The notes below the pieces were generated by a model, which saw nothing but the letters and a program-made list of their open reading frames with translations, was not told the DNA's origin and made no database searches. Source: Rhizobium sp. R634 (GTDB taxonomy: Bacteria; Pseudomonadota; Alphaproteobacteria; Rhizobiales; Rhizobiaceae). From it: a stretch of 64,000 nt of DNA. The stretch spans positions 186,001 through 250,000 of the forward strand of contig NZ_LOKW01000004.1 of NCBI RefSeq assembly GCF_002211305.1, given 5' to 3'. How positions within the stretch are numbered: the stretch's first letter is position 1; each line of letters opens with the position of its first letter. The translations under genes were made by a program, and so were the position numbers. This document shows, piece by piece, positions 17,958 to 26,161 of this stretch.

Positions 17958-19355
17958 TTAGCCGCTGGCAGCGATGCGTGCGGGTTCGCTGAAAAGATTG
18001 CGGTAGGCCGCACCCGGATGCGGCGCGACGAGCCGCGGTCCCACTCCCCCGAGCTTTTCCCGCAGCGTTCCGTTGGCATATTCCTTCTTGTAGACGCCGC
18101 GCTTTTGCAGCTCCGGCACGAGCAGATCGACCGCATCCTCGAAGCTCTCGGGCGTCACGGCATAGGCGAGGTTGAAGCCGTCGACATCGGTATCCTCGAT
18201 CCATTCCTGCATCAGATCGGCGACCGTTTGCGGCGAGCCGACGAAAACAGGGCCGAAACCGCCGACACCGACCCAGTCGGCCATCTCCCGCACCGTCCAT
18301 TCCTTCGTGGGATCAATCGTCGTGAAGGTCTCGACGGCCGATTGCACCGCATTGGTATGCCGGTGGCGCAAAACCTCGTCCGGACCGAATTGACCAAAAT
18401 CGATGCCGGTCCAGCCGGAGATCAGGGTCAGCGCGCCCTCGAAGGACGCATATTTGCGATATTCGTTGAACTTGCGCTGCGCCTCGGCATCGGTCTCGCC
18501 GAGGATCACGGTCTGCAGGTTGAAGGCGAGAATTTCGCGCGGGTTGCGGCCGATGCGCTCGGCCGCCTCGCGGACATTGGCGACATAGCGTTTCAGCACC
18601 GGTTTCGACGGCGAGGCGACGAAGATGCATTCGGCATGGGCGCCGGCGAAATCCTTGCCGCGGCTGGAAGCGCCGGCTTGGTAGAGCACCGGCGTGCGCT
18701 GCGGCGAGGGTTCGCTCAGGTGAATGCCGGGCACGGTGAAGTGTTTGCCGGAATGACGGATCGCATGGACCTTGTTGGGATGGGTGAAGATACCGGCTTC
18801 CCGGTCGCGAACGACGGCGTCATCCTCCCAGCTGCCTTCCCAAAGCTTGTAGCAGACTTCGAGATACTCCTCGGCGAGGTCGTAGCGATCGTCATGCCTG
18901 GTCTGCGCGGGCTGGCCGATATTCAGCGCGCCGCTGTTGAGATAGGAGGTGACGATGTTCCAGCCGACGCGCCCCTTTGTGAGATGGTCGAGCGTCGAGA
19001 TGCGGCGCGCGAAAGTGTAGGGGTGCTCGAAGGAGAGCGATGCCGTCAGACCGAAACCGAGATGCTCGGTCTCGTAAGCCATGGTCGGAATGAGCTGCAG
19101 CGGATCGTTGACCGGCACCTGCGCCGAATGGCGTAGCGCCGCATCGACATTGCCGTTCAGCACGTCATAGACGCCGAGCACGTCTGCGATGAACAGCCCG
19201 TCGAACTTGCCGCGCTCCAGCGTCTTGGCCAGATGCACCCAGTAGTCGAGATCCTTGTAGGTCCAGGATTTGTCGCGCGGATGGCGCCAGAGCCCCGGCG
19301 ACTGGTGTCCGACGCAATTCATGTCGAAGGCGTTCAGCCTGATTTCACGGGTCAT
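17958..19355 (-). CDS. Flavin-dependent monooxygenase, NtaA/SnaA/DszA family
   Basis: This 465-residue LLM-class flavin enzyme resembles DszA, NtaA and SnaA. These two-component monooxygenases use reduced FMN supplied by a separate reductase. The N-terminal ligand-facing sequence (LNAFDMNCVGHQSPGLW) and the internal GRVGWNIVTS near residue 127 are characteristic. It lies 18 bases after the ribose-type permease gene and is probably co-transcribed with it. The family oxidises sulfones, sulfonates, nitrilotriacetate and related compounds; the exact substrate is unknown. Confidence 0.85.
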   Translation of the reverse strand: MTREIRLNAFDMNCVGHQSPGLWRHPRDKSWTYKDLDYWVHLAKTLERGKFDGLFIADVLGVYDVLNGNVDAALRHSAQVPVNDPLQLIPTMAYETEHLGFGLTASLSFEHPYTFARRISTLDHLTKGRVGWNIVTSYLNSGALNIGQPAQTRHDDRYDLAEEYLEVCYKLWEGSWEDDAVVRDREAGIFTHPNKVHAIRHSGKHFTVPGIHLSEPSPQRTPVLYQAGASSRGKDFAGAHAECIFVASPSKPVLKRYVANVREAAERIGRNPREILAFNLQTVILGETDAEAQRKFNEYRKYASFEGALTLISGWTGIDFGQFGPDEVLRHRHTNAVQSAVETFTTIDPTKEWTVREMADWVGVGGFGPVFVGSPQTVADLMQEWIEDTDVDGFNLAYAVTPESFEDAVDLLVPELQKRGVYKKEYANGTLREKLGGVGPRLVAPHPGAAYRNLFSEPARIAASG

Positions 19356-19373
19356 GTCTTTCTTCCTTGGAAT

Positions 19374-20423
19374 TTAAGGATTGCTGCGGCCGAGGCCGTA
19401 GGTCAGCGCTAAGGCCCCGACGAGCACGGCGCCCTTGACGAAATCCTGGGTGTAGTAGGGGGCGTTCAGCATCGTGAGGCCGTTCAAGAGCACGCCGACG
19501 AAGACGGCGCCGGCGATGGTGCCGAGCACATTCGGACGCCGCAGGTTGAGAACGGCAAAACCGATCAGCGCAGCAGCGACCGAATCCATCAGCAGCGAGC
19601 CGCCGGAGGAGATATCGCCGCGCCCGACGCGGGCAGCGATGACGATGCCGCCAAGCGAGGCCAGCGTGCCCGACAGCACATAGGCAAGCGTCTTCAGCCT
19701 GACGGTCGAGGCACCGGCGAGCCGGGTGGCGACCTCGTTGCCGCCGGTCGCAAACAGCAGCCGGCCGATGCGGGTGCGTTCCGTAAGGATGAAGAGGAGA
19801 ACGGCGACCGTCGCCATCAGCACCACGGAAACAGGCAGGGTGCCGAAGATGCTGTAGCGGCCGATCAGCAGGAAGGCCGGATCATAGGCACCGGTCGCCT
19901 TCGAGCCATCGGGCAAGGTGAGGCCCGCAGAAATCGACCGACCGGCAGTGGGGATCAATTGCAGCCCGGACAATAGAAACATCATCGCCAGTGTCGCCAA
20001 GAGATCGGGCACCCTCAGGCGCACGATGAGGAAGGCGTTGACCAGGCCAACCAGGGCGCCGAAGGCCAGCACCAGCGGCACCGTCGTATAGGCGTCGAAA
20101 CCCCAGACGATCATCGCGTAGCTCGCCGCCATGACGCTTGAGGCGGCGACTGCGCCGATCGACAGGTCGAAGCCGCCGACGGCAAGCGTGACGGTAACGC
20201 CGGCGCCGAGAATGGCGACGACGGAGACCGCCTGCAGGATGCTCATCAGATTGGCGATGGTGATGAAGGCTGGCTCGGCGACGGTGAAGCCGACGATCAG
20301 CAGCGCAAGCAGGATGAACACTGCACCCGCCCGCAGGAACGCGCCAAGAGCGGCGAGGCGGTTTCGGCCGGTCCGTGGCAAGGCGCCTGGCTGCGACAGG
20401 GTTTCTTCGTCAATCGTCGTCAT
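19374..20423 (-). CDS. Ribose-type ABC permease (RbsC-like)
   Basis: This 349-residue inner-membrane protein has eight to ten hydrophobic segments. It carries the family motif GGFDLSIGAVAA near residue 83 and GRLLFATGGNEVATRLAG near residue 220. The start overlaps the ATPase stop by 4 bases. With the ATPase at 20420 and the divergently encoded binding protein at 22136 it would form a complete importer. Confidence 0.88.
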   Translation of the reverse strand: MTTIDEETLSQPGALPRTGRNRLAALGAFLRAGAVFILLALLIVGFTVAEPAFITIANLMSILQAVSVVAILGAGVTVTLAVGGFDLSIGAVAASSVMAASYAMIVWGFDAYTTVPLVLAFGALVGLVNAFLIVRLRVPDLLATLAMMFLLSGLQLIPTAGRSISAGLTLPDGSKATGAYDPAFLLIGRYSIFGTLPVSVVLMATVAVLLFILTERTRIGRLLFATGGNEVATRLAGASTVRLKTLAYVLSGTLASLGGIVIAARVGRGDISSGGSLLMDSVAAALIGFAVLNLRRPNVLGTIAGAVFVGVLLNGLTMLNAPYYTQDFVKGAVLVGALALTYGLGRSNP

Positions 20424-21904
20424 GCGGATATTCCGTGGATTTCAGGATGAGCGGCTGCTCCGCCGCCTGCGGGTCTCAACACGTGGCGGTCGATGACGAG
20501 GATGCGGTCGGCCACTTCATAAGCCTCCTCCGGATCGGAGGTCGCGATCAGCGTCGCCCGGTCTGTGCGGGCGCGGATAGCCTGAATGATGTCGCGGCGC
20601 GCTCCGACATCGACGCCCTGGAAGGGCTCGTCGAGCAGCAGGAGCCGGCTCGGCTCCGCCTCCCAACGGGCGATCACCGCCTTCTGCTGGTTGCCGCCGG
20701 AGAGCGACCAGACAGAGGCGAGGGGGCCTGTGGTCTTGATGCCAAGGCGGGTGATCGCCTGCTCAGCCTCGCGCCGTTCGCGGCCGCCGGCAAGAAAACC
20801 ATGCGGATACCATTGGGAAAGATGCGGCAGGCTGATCGTCGCCGCCAGCGAATGGCCGGGCCATGCCGGCGGCATCAGCGAGGAGCGGTGTCTGTCTTCG
20901 GCAGCCATGGCGACACCTGCGGCAATCGCCTCGGCCGGGCTTCTCGGTCGGTACGGCCGGCCGTCGAGAAACATCGCGCCGCGCTGAAGCGCCGTCACGC
21001 CGAAGATCGCCTGAAGCAGCCGGCTCTTGCCGGCGCCGAGCACGCCGGTCACCGCCACCACCTCGCCCTCATGCAGCGACAGGTCGAAGGTCGCGCCTGC
21101 CTGAAGCAGGCTGACATCGCGCATCTCGAAAATGGCCGGGCCGGCCGCGAGCCGCGCATCCGGCCGCGCCGCGTCGAGTCTCCGGCCGATCATCGTCTCG
21201 ATGGCGCTCGAAAAATCGATCGGCCGCGAGAAGGTGCCGACGACACGGCCGCCGCGCATGACGAGCGCACGATCGGCAATCGCTTCGAGATCGGCGGTGC
21301 GATGCGAGATATAGAGGATCGCCAGACCACGTTTGCGAAGCCGCAACAGGATGTCGAAGAGGCGGCGGCTCTCTTCTCCGGAAAGGCTCGCCGTCGGCTC
21401 GTCGAGAATGAGGAGATCGGCGCGGTTGGCAAGGGCGCGCGCGATCGCCACCAGCTGCCAGTCGGCACTGGCGAGTTCGCCGAAATCGCGGTCGAGCGGC
21501 AGGGTGAAACCGGCGGCATCGAGCATTGCCTGCGCGGCGCGGCGAATGCCGGCGCGGGAGACGAAGAAGGGCGTGCTGCGATCCGCGAAGCGATTGAGAA
21601 GCAGCGCATCGGCAACGGTCAGTCCGGCCGCGCCGACGAGATCCGTCGACTGATGCACGGTGACGACGCCGGCTCTTGCCGCTTCGGCCGGGCTGCGCGG
21701 CGCGAAGGGACGGCCATCGAGATTGATTGCGCCGCCATCGGCCGAAAGCACGCCGGACAGGATCTTCACCAGCGTCGATTTGCCGGCGCCGTTCGCGCCC
21801 ATCAGCGCCACGATCTCGCCGCGCTCGATCGACAGATGAGCGCCGGCAAGCGCCTGCGTCGAGCCGAAGCTGCGGGTCATATTGTTAACGTGAAGGAGCG
21901 GCAT
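20420..21904 (-). CDS. Ribose-type ABC ATPase with two nucleotide-binding domains (RbsA-like)
   Basis: This 494-residue protein carries two ATPase domains. The first has Walker A GANGAGKST near residue 36 and Walker B LLILDEPTAS, but its signature region reads ELASADWQLVAIARAL, lacking the usual LSxGxxQ. The second has GVLGAGKSR and the intact LSGGNQQKAVIARW near residue 400. Start ATG 21904 begins the conserved domain; longer frames add 23 residues without support. It energises the permease encoded next. Confidence 0.86.
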   Translation of the reverse strand: MPLLHVNNMTRSFGSTQALAGAHLSIERGEIVALMGANGAGKSTLVKILSGVLSADGGAINLDGRPFAPRSPAEAARAGVVTVHQSTDLVGAAGLTVADALLLNRFADRSTPFFVSRAGIRRAAQAMLDAAGFTLPLDRDFGELASADWQLVAIARALANRADLLILDEPTASLSGEESRRLFDILLRLRKRGLAILYISHRTADLEAIADRALVMRGGRVVGTFSRPIDFSSAIETMIGRRLDAARPDARLAAGPAIFEMRDVSLLQAGATFDLSLHEGEVVAVTGVLGAGKSRLLQAIFGVTALQRGAMFLDGRPYRPRSPAEAIAAGVAMAAEDRHRSSLMPPAWPGHSLAATISLPHLSQWYPHGFLAGGRERREAEQAITRLGIKTTGPLASVWSLSGGNQQKAVIARWEAEPSRLLLLDEPFQGVDVGARRDIIQAIRARTDRATLIATSDPEEAYEVADRILVIDRHVLRPAGGGAAAHPEIHGISA

Positions 21905-22051
21905 CGCAAGGTCCGGGACTGCATTTGTCTCGCAAGTGTGCCTCGTCCGGGCGATCGAATTCCAGGCACGCATTTCCCTGGAGAACTGCGCCAGGGAAAC
22001 AAAGAATCTCCCGCAGCCCGCAAAATCGGATCATTTAATCTACTAAAACCA

Positions 22052-22066
22052 TAGATATTATATCTA
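22052..22066. promoter_or_regulatory. 15-bp AT-rich palindrome in divergent promoter region
   Basis: TAGATAT-T-ATATCTA is a perfect inverted repeat with a one-base centre. It lies in the 231-base gap between the divergent RbsA-like gene and the binding-protein gene at 22136. It could be a shared operator. No regulator gene adjoins it. Confidence 0.4.
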
Positions 22067-22135
22067 ATAAATCGACGCGTCGCGAGGGCTGAGACCTGTC
22101 AGACGACGCCTCCGATTGTCAGAAGGAACGCGACG

Positions 22136-23182
22136 ATGAAATCCCTCGCACGGCTCGCACTGTCCGCCGCCGTCATTCCGTTCATTTTCATTCAGGGTGC
22201 ACAGGCCGACGGCCTTTCCGGCGCTCCGGCTCCCTTCGACAAGGGTGGGGTCAAGGTGGCGCTGATCAGCTACATCTCGGCCGGTGATTTCTTTCAGGCC
22301 TATCAGGCGGGCGCCGAGGCCCAGGCCAAGGCTCTGGATATCGACCTGCGCGTTTTCCCCGGACGTCAGGATGCCGCCGAACAGCGCGAGCAGATTCTGC
22401 AGGCGATCAATCTCGGCGTCTCCGGCATCGTCATCGATCACGGCCTGCCGGAATCACTCGGCGACGTCGTGCAGCAGGCGCTCGACAACGGCATCAAGGT
22501 CGTGGCCTTCGACGTCAACCTGAACAACCCGAAGATTCCGCAGGTCGAGCAGAGCGATCACGAGCTGGCGTCGCTCGCCCTCGAGCAGGCGGTCAAGGAT
22601 AACGGCAAGGACTTCAAGGCGGGCTACGTCTATGTCGCCGGCTTTGCACCGCTCGACCGCCGCAACGAAGTCTGGGAAAAGTTCAAGTCCGACAACAAGG
22701 GCGTGGTCGAAAAGGCCCGCTTCGGCAATGTCAGCGACACGACGGCGACCTCGACCGCCGACCAAGCGAAGGCCGCGCTCACCGCCAATCCCGATATATC
22801 CGTCGTTTTCGCCCCCTATGACGAATTCGCCCGCGGCGTGAAACTCGCCGCCAGCGACCTCGGCATATCGAACAAACTCAAGATCTATTCCGCCGACGTT
22901 TCGACGGCCGATATCCAGGAGATCACCGAGGAAGGCAGCCCATGGGTCGCCACCGTCGCGACCAATCCTGCGGTCGTCGGCGCCGTCTCGATCCGCGCCG
23001 CCGCCCTCGAAATCGCCGGCCAGACGGTTCCCCGCCAAATCACCGTGAAGCCGACGCTTCTGACGCAGGAGAGCCTGCGTGCCGCCGGCGTCAAGACGAT
23101 CGAGGATCTGGCGCAGAAGATCCCGGCCTTCAGCACAAGCGATGCGGCGACCGCCAGCTGGATTCCGGACAAGCTGTTCTGA
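22136..23182 (+). CDS. Ribose-type periplasmic binding protein, Met/Cys-free
   Basis: This 348-residue type I binding protein has a signal peptide ending near GAQA-DG and the ribose-family pattern (LISYISAGDFFQAYQAGAE, then GVSGIVIDHG and FAPYDEFARG). AAGGAA precedes ATG 22136. The initiator is its only methionine, and it has no cysteine. It is transcribed away from its likely ATPase and permease at 19374-21904, and towards a flavin oxidoreductase. The ligand is unknown; the lack of sulfur amino acids suggests high expression during sulfur limitation. Confidence 0.88.
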   Translation: MKSLARLALSAAVIPFIFIQGAQADGLSGAPAPFDKGGVKVALISYISAGDFFQAYQAGAEAQAKALDIDLRVFPGRQDAAEQREQILQAINLGVSGIVIDHGLPESLGDVVQQALDNGIKVVAFDVNLNNPKIPQVEQSDHELASLALEQAVKDNGKDFKAGYVYVAGFAPLDRRNEVWEKFKSDNKGVVEKARFGNVSDTTATSTADQAKAALTANPDISVVFAPYDEFARGVKLAASDLGISNKLKIYSADVSTADIQEITEEGSPWVATVATNPAVVGAVSIRAAALEIAGQTVPRQITVKPTLLTQESLRAAGVKTIEDLAQKIPAFSTSDAATASWIPDKLF

Positions 23183-23260
23183 GACTGCGCACGTCGATCC
23201 TTCCGGCGGAGCCTAGGCTTCCGCCGGATCATCTTGTTTAAAGAATTGGAGTTCCGCCCC

Positions 23261-24469
23261 ATGAGCCAATCCAATGTCGTCTTCGCGACCAGCCGCAACC
23301 CGACGCGGGAAGAGCTTTTCGCCCGCGCCGAGGAGATCTCGGCCGACCTGTCGCGGCGCGCCGCCGAACTCGACCGCGAAGGCCGCCCGCCGCTTGCCGA
23401 GATCGTCAAGCTGAAGAATGCCGGCCTGCTCAACGCGCTGCATCCCACCGAGATCGGTGGCGGCGGTCTCGACTGGGTCGACGGACTGAAGCTGGTGCGC
23501 ATCCTCGCCCGGGGCGAGAGCTCGATCGGCCAGCTGCTCGGCTACCACTATGTCAACAGCCAATATGTTTACTGGGCGCTCGAAGGCGCACGCGCTCACG
23601 CCTTGGGCAGTGAAACGGTCGCCAGGAACCTTTACTGGGGTGCGGCGGTCAATCCTCGCGACCCCGGGCTGGTGCTGACCCGCCGCGGCAACGGCTATGT
23701 CTTGAACGGGCGCAAATCCTTCTCCACGGCGGCGCGGGTTTCCGACTACATCAATGCCAATGCGGCCCTCGACGACAAGATTGCCGGTTTTGCCGTGCCG
23801 ACCAACCGGCCGGGCTACGTCGCCAATGACGACTGGGACAATATCGGCCAGCGGCTCTCCGACAGCGGCAGCGTCGAGTTCCACGACTTTCCCGTCTACG
23901 AGGAGGATCTCGTTGGCGCACCCGCCGCTCCCGATGCGGCCGCACCGGTGCTGTCGACCTTCAACACGCCTTTCATTCAGCTGGTCTTCGTCAACTTCTA
24001 TCTCGGCACGGCAGAAGGCGCGCTCAGGGCGGCGGTGGATTATGTCCGCACCACCACCCGGCCGTGGATCACCTCTGGCGTCGAGCGGGCCGCCGACGAT
24101 CCCTACATCCTCGAACGCGTCGGCGAATTCACCGCCGCGCTGAAGGCTTCGGCGGCTCTGGCCGATAGCGCCGCCGCCGCCGTGCAGGCGGGTCTTGCCC
24201 GGGGCCGAAACGTGACGGCGCGCGAGCGCGGCGAGGCGGCAGCGGAGGCCTATACCGCCAAGGTGCACGCCACCCATGTCTCACTCGACATCACCTCGCG
24301 TGTCTTCGAGCTAACAGGAGCGCGCTCGACGGCCGACAAATACCGGTTCGACCGGTTCTGGCGTAACGTCCGCACCCATACGCTGCACGATCCAGTCTTC
24401 TACAAGGCGAAGGAAGTCGGCGAGTTCGTGCTGAACGACAGGATCCCCGAGGTAAGCCTCTACAGCTGA
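23261..24469 (+). CDS. Acyl-CoA dehydrogenase-fold flavin monooxygenase (SfnB/DszC-type), Met/Cys-free
   Basis: This 402-residue protein has the acyl-CoA dehydrogenase fold and belongs to the branch used as FMN-dependent monooxygenases in sulfur assimilation (SfnB, DszC). The flavin/substrate segment YVLNGRKSFSTAARVSDY is near residue 150, and the C-terminal RFWRNVRTHTLHDP is typical of this branch. ATG 23261 follows GGAG; the upstream TTG at 23234 lacks support. It has no methionine after the initiator and no cysteine. It probably shares a transcript with the preceding binding-protein gene. Confidence 0.84.
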   Translation: MSQSNVVFATSRNPTREELFARAEEISADLSRRAAELDREGRPPLAEIVKLKNAGLLNALHPTEIGGGGLDWVDGLKLVRILARGESSIGQLLGYHYVNSQYVYWALEGARAHALGSETVARNLYWGAAVNPRDPGLVLTRRGNGYVLNGRKSFSTAARVSDYINANAALDDKIAGFAVPTNRPGYVANDDWDNIGQRLSDSGSVEFHDFPVYEEDLVGAPAAPDAAAPVLSTFNTPFIQLVFVNFYLGTAEGALRAAVDYVRTTTRPWITSGVERAADDPYILERVGEFTAALKASAALADSAAAAVQAGLARGRNVTARERGEAAAEAYTAKVHATHVSLDITSRVFELTGARSTADKYRFDRFWRNVRTHTLHDPVFYKAKEVGEFVLNDRIPEVSLYS

Positions 24470-24512
24470 GGCGCGCGCCGCCTTCTTGATGACAAACCCG
24501 CTCTCTACCCTA

Positions 24513-24591
24513 CGTCATCCTCGGCCTTGTGCCGAGGATCTGCTGCCCCATCGACCGGAGGCAGATGCTCGGGACAGGCCCGAGCATGACG
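24513..24591. repeat. Rhizobial RIME-like intergenic element with two hairpins
   Basis: This 79-bp element starts CGTCAT and ends ATGACG. It contains two 9-bp perfect stems with 5-base loops: ATCCTCGGC/GCCGAGGAT (24517-24539) and ATGCTCGGG/CCCGAGCAT (24565-24587). The paired palindromes and the sequence match what I know of rhizobial intergenic mosaic elements. It lies between convergent genes ending at 24469 and 24674, where it may also stop transcription. Confidence 0.75.
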
Positions 24592-24673
24592 AAAGAGGAG
24601 TTAGCCGACTCGTTGGCAGCCTGACCACCGCCATCGCCAGAGGTAGTGGTTTTTCTTTGCAGCGATAAAAATT

Positions 24674-25891
24674 TCAGAGCGCGCCGTTCTTCGGCGGCGT
24701 CACGCCATTCAGATGGTAATTGCCGACGACGTGATATTTCCAGCGCACTGGATCATGCAGCGTATGGGTGCGGGCATTGCGCCAATGGCGGTCGAGATTG
24801 AGACCTGTTTGTACCGACGACGTCCCGGCAAGCTCGAAGAGCGTATTCGAAGCCTCGAGCGCGACTTCTGTCGTCAGCACCTTGGCGGCGGCAACGGCAA
24901 GCGTCGCCTCGACCACCTTCTGCTCGGTCGTCTCGACCTGTGCGGCATCGACCTTGTGGCCGGCGCGTTCGACAAGGGCGGTCGCGGCTTCGAGCCGGAT
25001 GGCGATCTGGCCGACCTTGGCAATCGTCAGCGGGTCGTCGGAGGCGCGGTCGAGGCCGCTATCCATCCAGGGGCGCGATTTCGTCCTGACGAAATCAAGC
25101 GTTTCGGCAAAGGCCGCGCGCGCGATGCCAAGATCGATGCCGGCATGGATGATCTGCCCGACGGAGCCGATCGTCGTCGGCCGCTCGAAGCCCCTGTGAT
25201 GGAAGACGACGGAATCGGCGCTGACATAGACATTGTCGAGAACAGTCGTGCCGCTGCCGGTGGTGCGCTGGCCGAAACCGTCCCAGTCATCGACGATCTC
25301 GACACCTTCGGTGCCCTTCGGCACGAAGGCCATGGTCAGCCGCTCCTCCGGATCGAGGGCGAAGACAGTAATCCAGTCGGCGAAGAGCACGCCTGTGGAA
25401 TAGAACTTGCGGCCGTTGATCCGGTAGCCCGGGCCGTCGCGGGTGATGCGCGTGTTGTAATGGCCTACTGTCTTGGTGCCGCGCTCGGAAAGCGCATTGC
25501 CGAACCGGTCGCCGGCGAGCACGCGGCCGAAGAAATAACGTTGCTGCTCTTCGCTGCCATCGGTTCTCAAGGCTTCGAGGATATAGAAATGGTTCTGCGG
25601 AATCTGACCGATCGAACCGTCCGCCTCGGAAAGGATCGCCGTGATTTCGGCAAGCACGGCGTTGGAAACGTCGAGCCCGCCGAATTGCGCGGGCACGGTG
25701 ATCGCCAGCAGACCCGATTGGGCGAGAAGATCAAGTTCGCCGAAAGGCAAGATCCGGTCGGCATCACGTTCGGCGGCGCCCGCGGCAAATCGCGCGGCCA
25801 GTCTTCGGGCGGCCGCGATCGCTTCCTCGTCGCTGCCGATGCGAGCCGCCACCGGCCGGATTTGATCTGTTTGCCTCAGCACGCTGTTCAT
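24674..25891 (-). CDS. Acyl-CoA dehydrogenase-fold flavin monooxygenase (SfnB/DszC-type)
   Basis: This 405-residue protein is a second member of the SfnB/DszC branch, related to the product of 23261. It shares the pattern GYRINGRKFYSTGVLFADW near residue 155 and a C-terminal RHWRNARTHTLHDP. It has only three methionines including the initiator and no cysteine. ATG 25891 follows GGAGG. It converges on the first copy across the RIME-like element and is divergent from the second LLM monooxygenase at 26162. FMNH2 would have to come from a reductase encoded elsewhere. Confidence 0.84.
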   Translation of the reverse strand: MNSVLRQTDQIRPVAARIGSDEEAIAAARRLAARFAAGAAERDADRILPFGELDLLAQSGLLAITVPAQFGGLDVSNAVLAEITAILSEADGSIGQIPQNHFYILEALRTDGSEEQQRYFFGRVLAGDRFGNALSERGTKTVGHYNTRITRDGPGYRINGRKFYSTGVLFADWITVFALDPEERLTMAFVPKGTEGVEIVDDWDGFGQRTTGSGTTVLDNVYVSADSVVFHHRGFERPTTIGSVGQIIHAGIDLGIARAAFAETLDFVRTKSRPWMDSGLDRASDDPLTIAKVGQIAIRLEAATALVERAGHKVDAAQVETTEQKVVEATLAVAAAKVLTTEVALEASNTLFELAGTSSVQTGLNLDRHWRNARTHTLHDPVRWKYHVVGNYHLNGVTPPKNGAL

Positions 25892-26161
25892 CGATGCCTC
25901 CAATTCTGTCGATGCTATCGGTGAAAGAAATCGCGCGCCGAGATAAGAGTACAAATTCTATAGATGCGATGGAAAATAAAAAGTGTTTGCTTATCGGCCT
26001 CAAGCGGCCGCGTTTAAGGTTTCGGCCCAACGGCCACGCTGGGGGGACGGCAGGTATTCCTCGTTGAAAATGCCGCATGCGCCTCAATTTGATTTCGAGG
26101 AACTCCTACCTAATCGATGTCAGGGGCAGGCGGCCGCCTTGCTCGATCCATGAGGAAAATC

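Noticed and set aside
20375-22054. 559-codon open frame opposite the RbsA-like gene
   Set aside because: It is an antisense shadow of a clear ATPase, rich in Arg and Gly with no domain.
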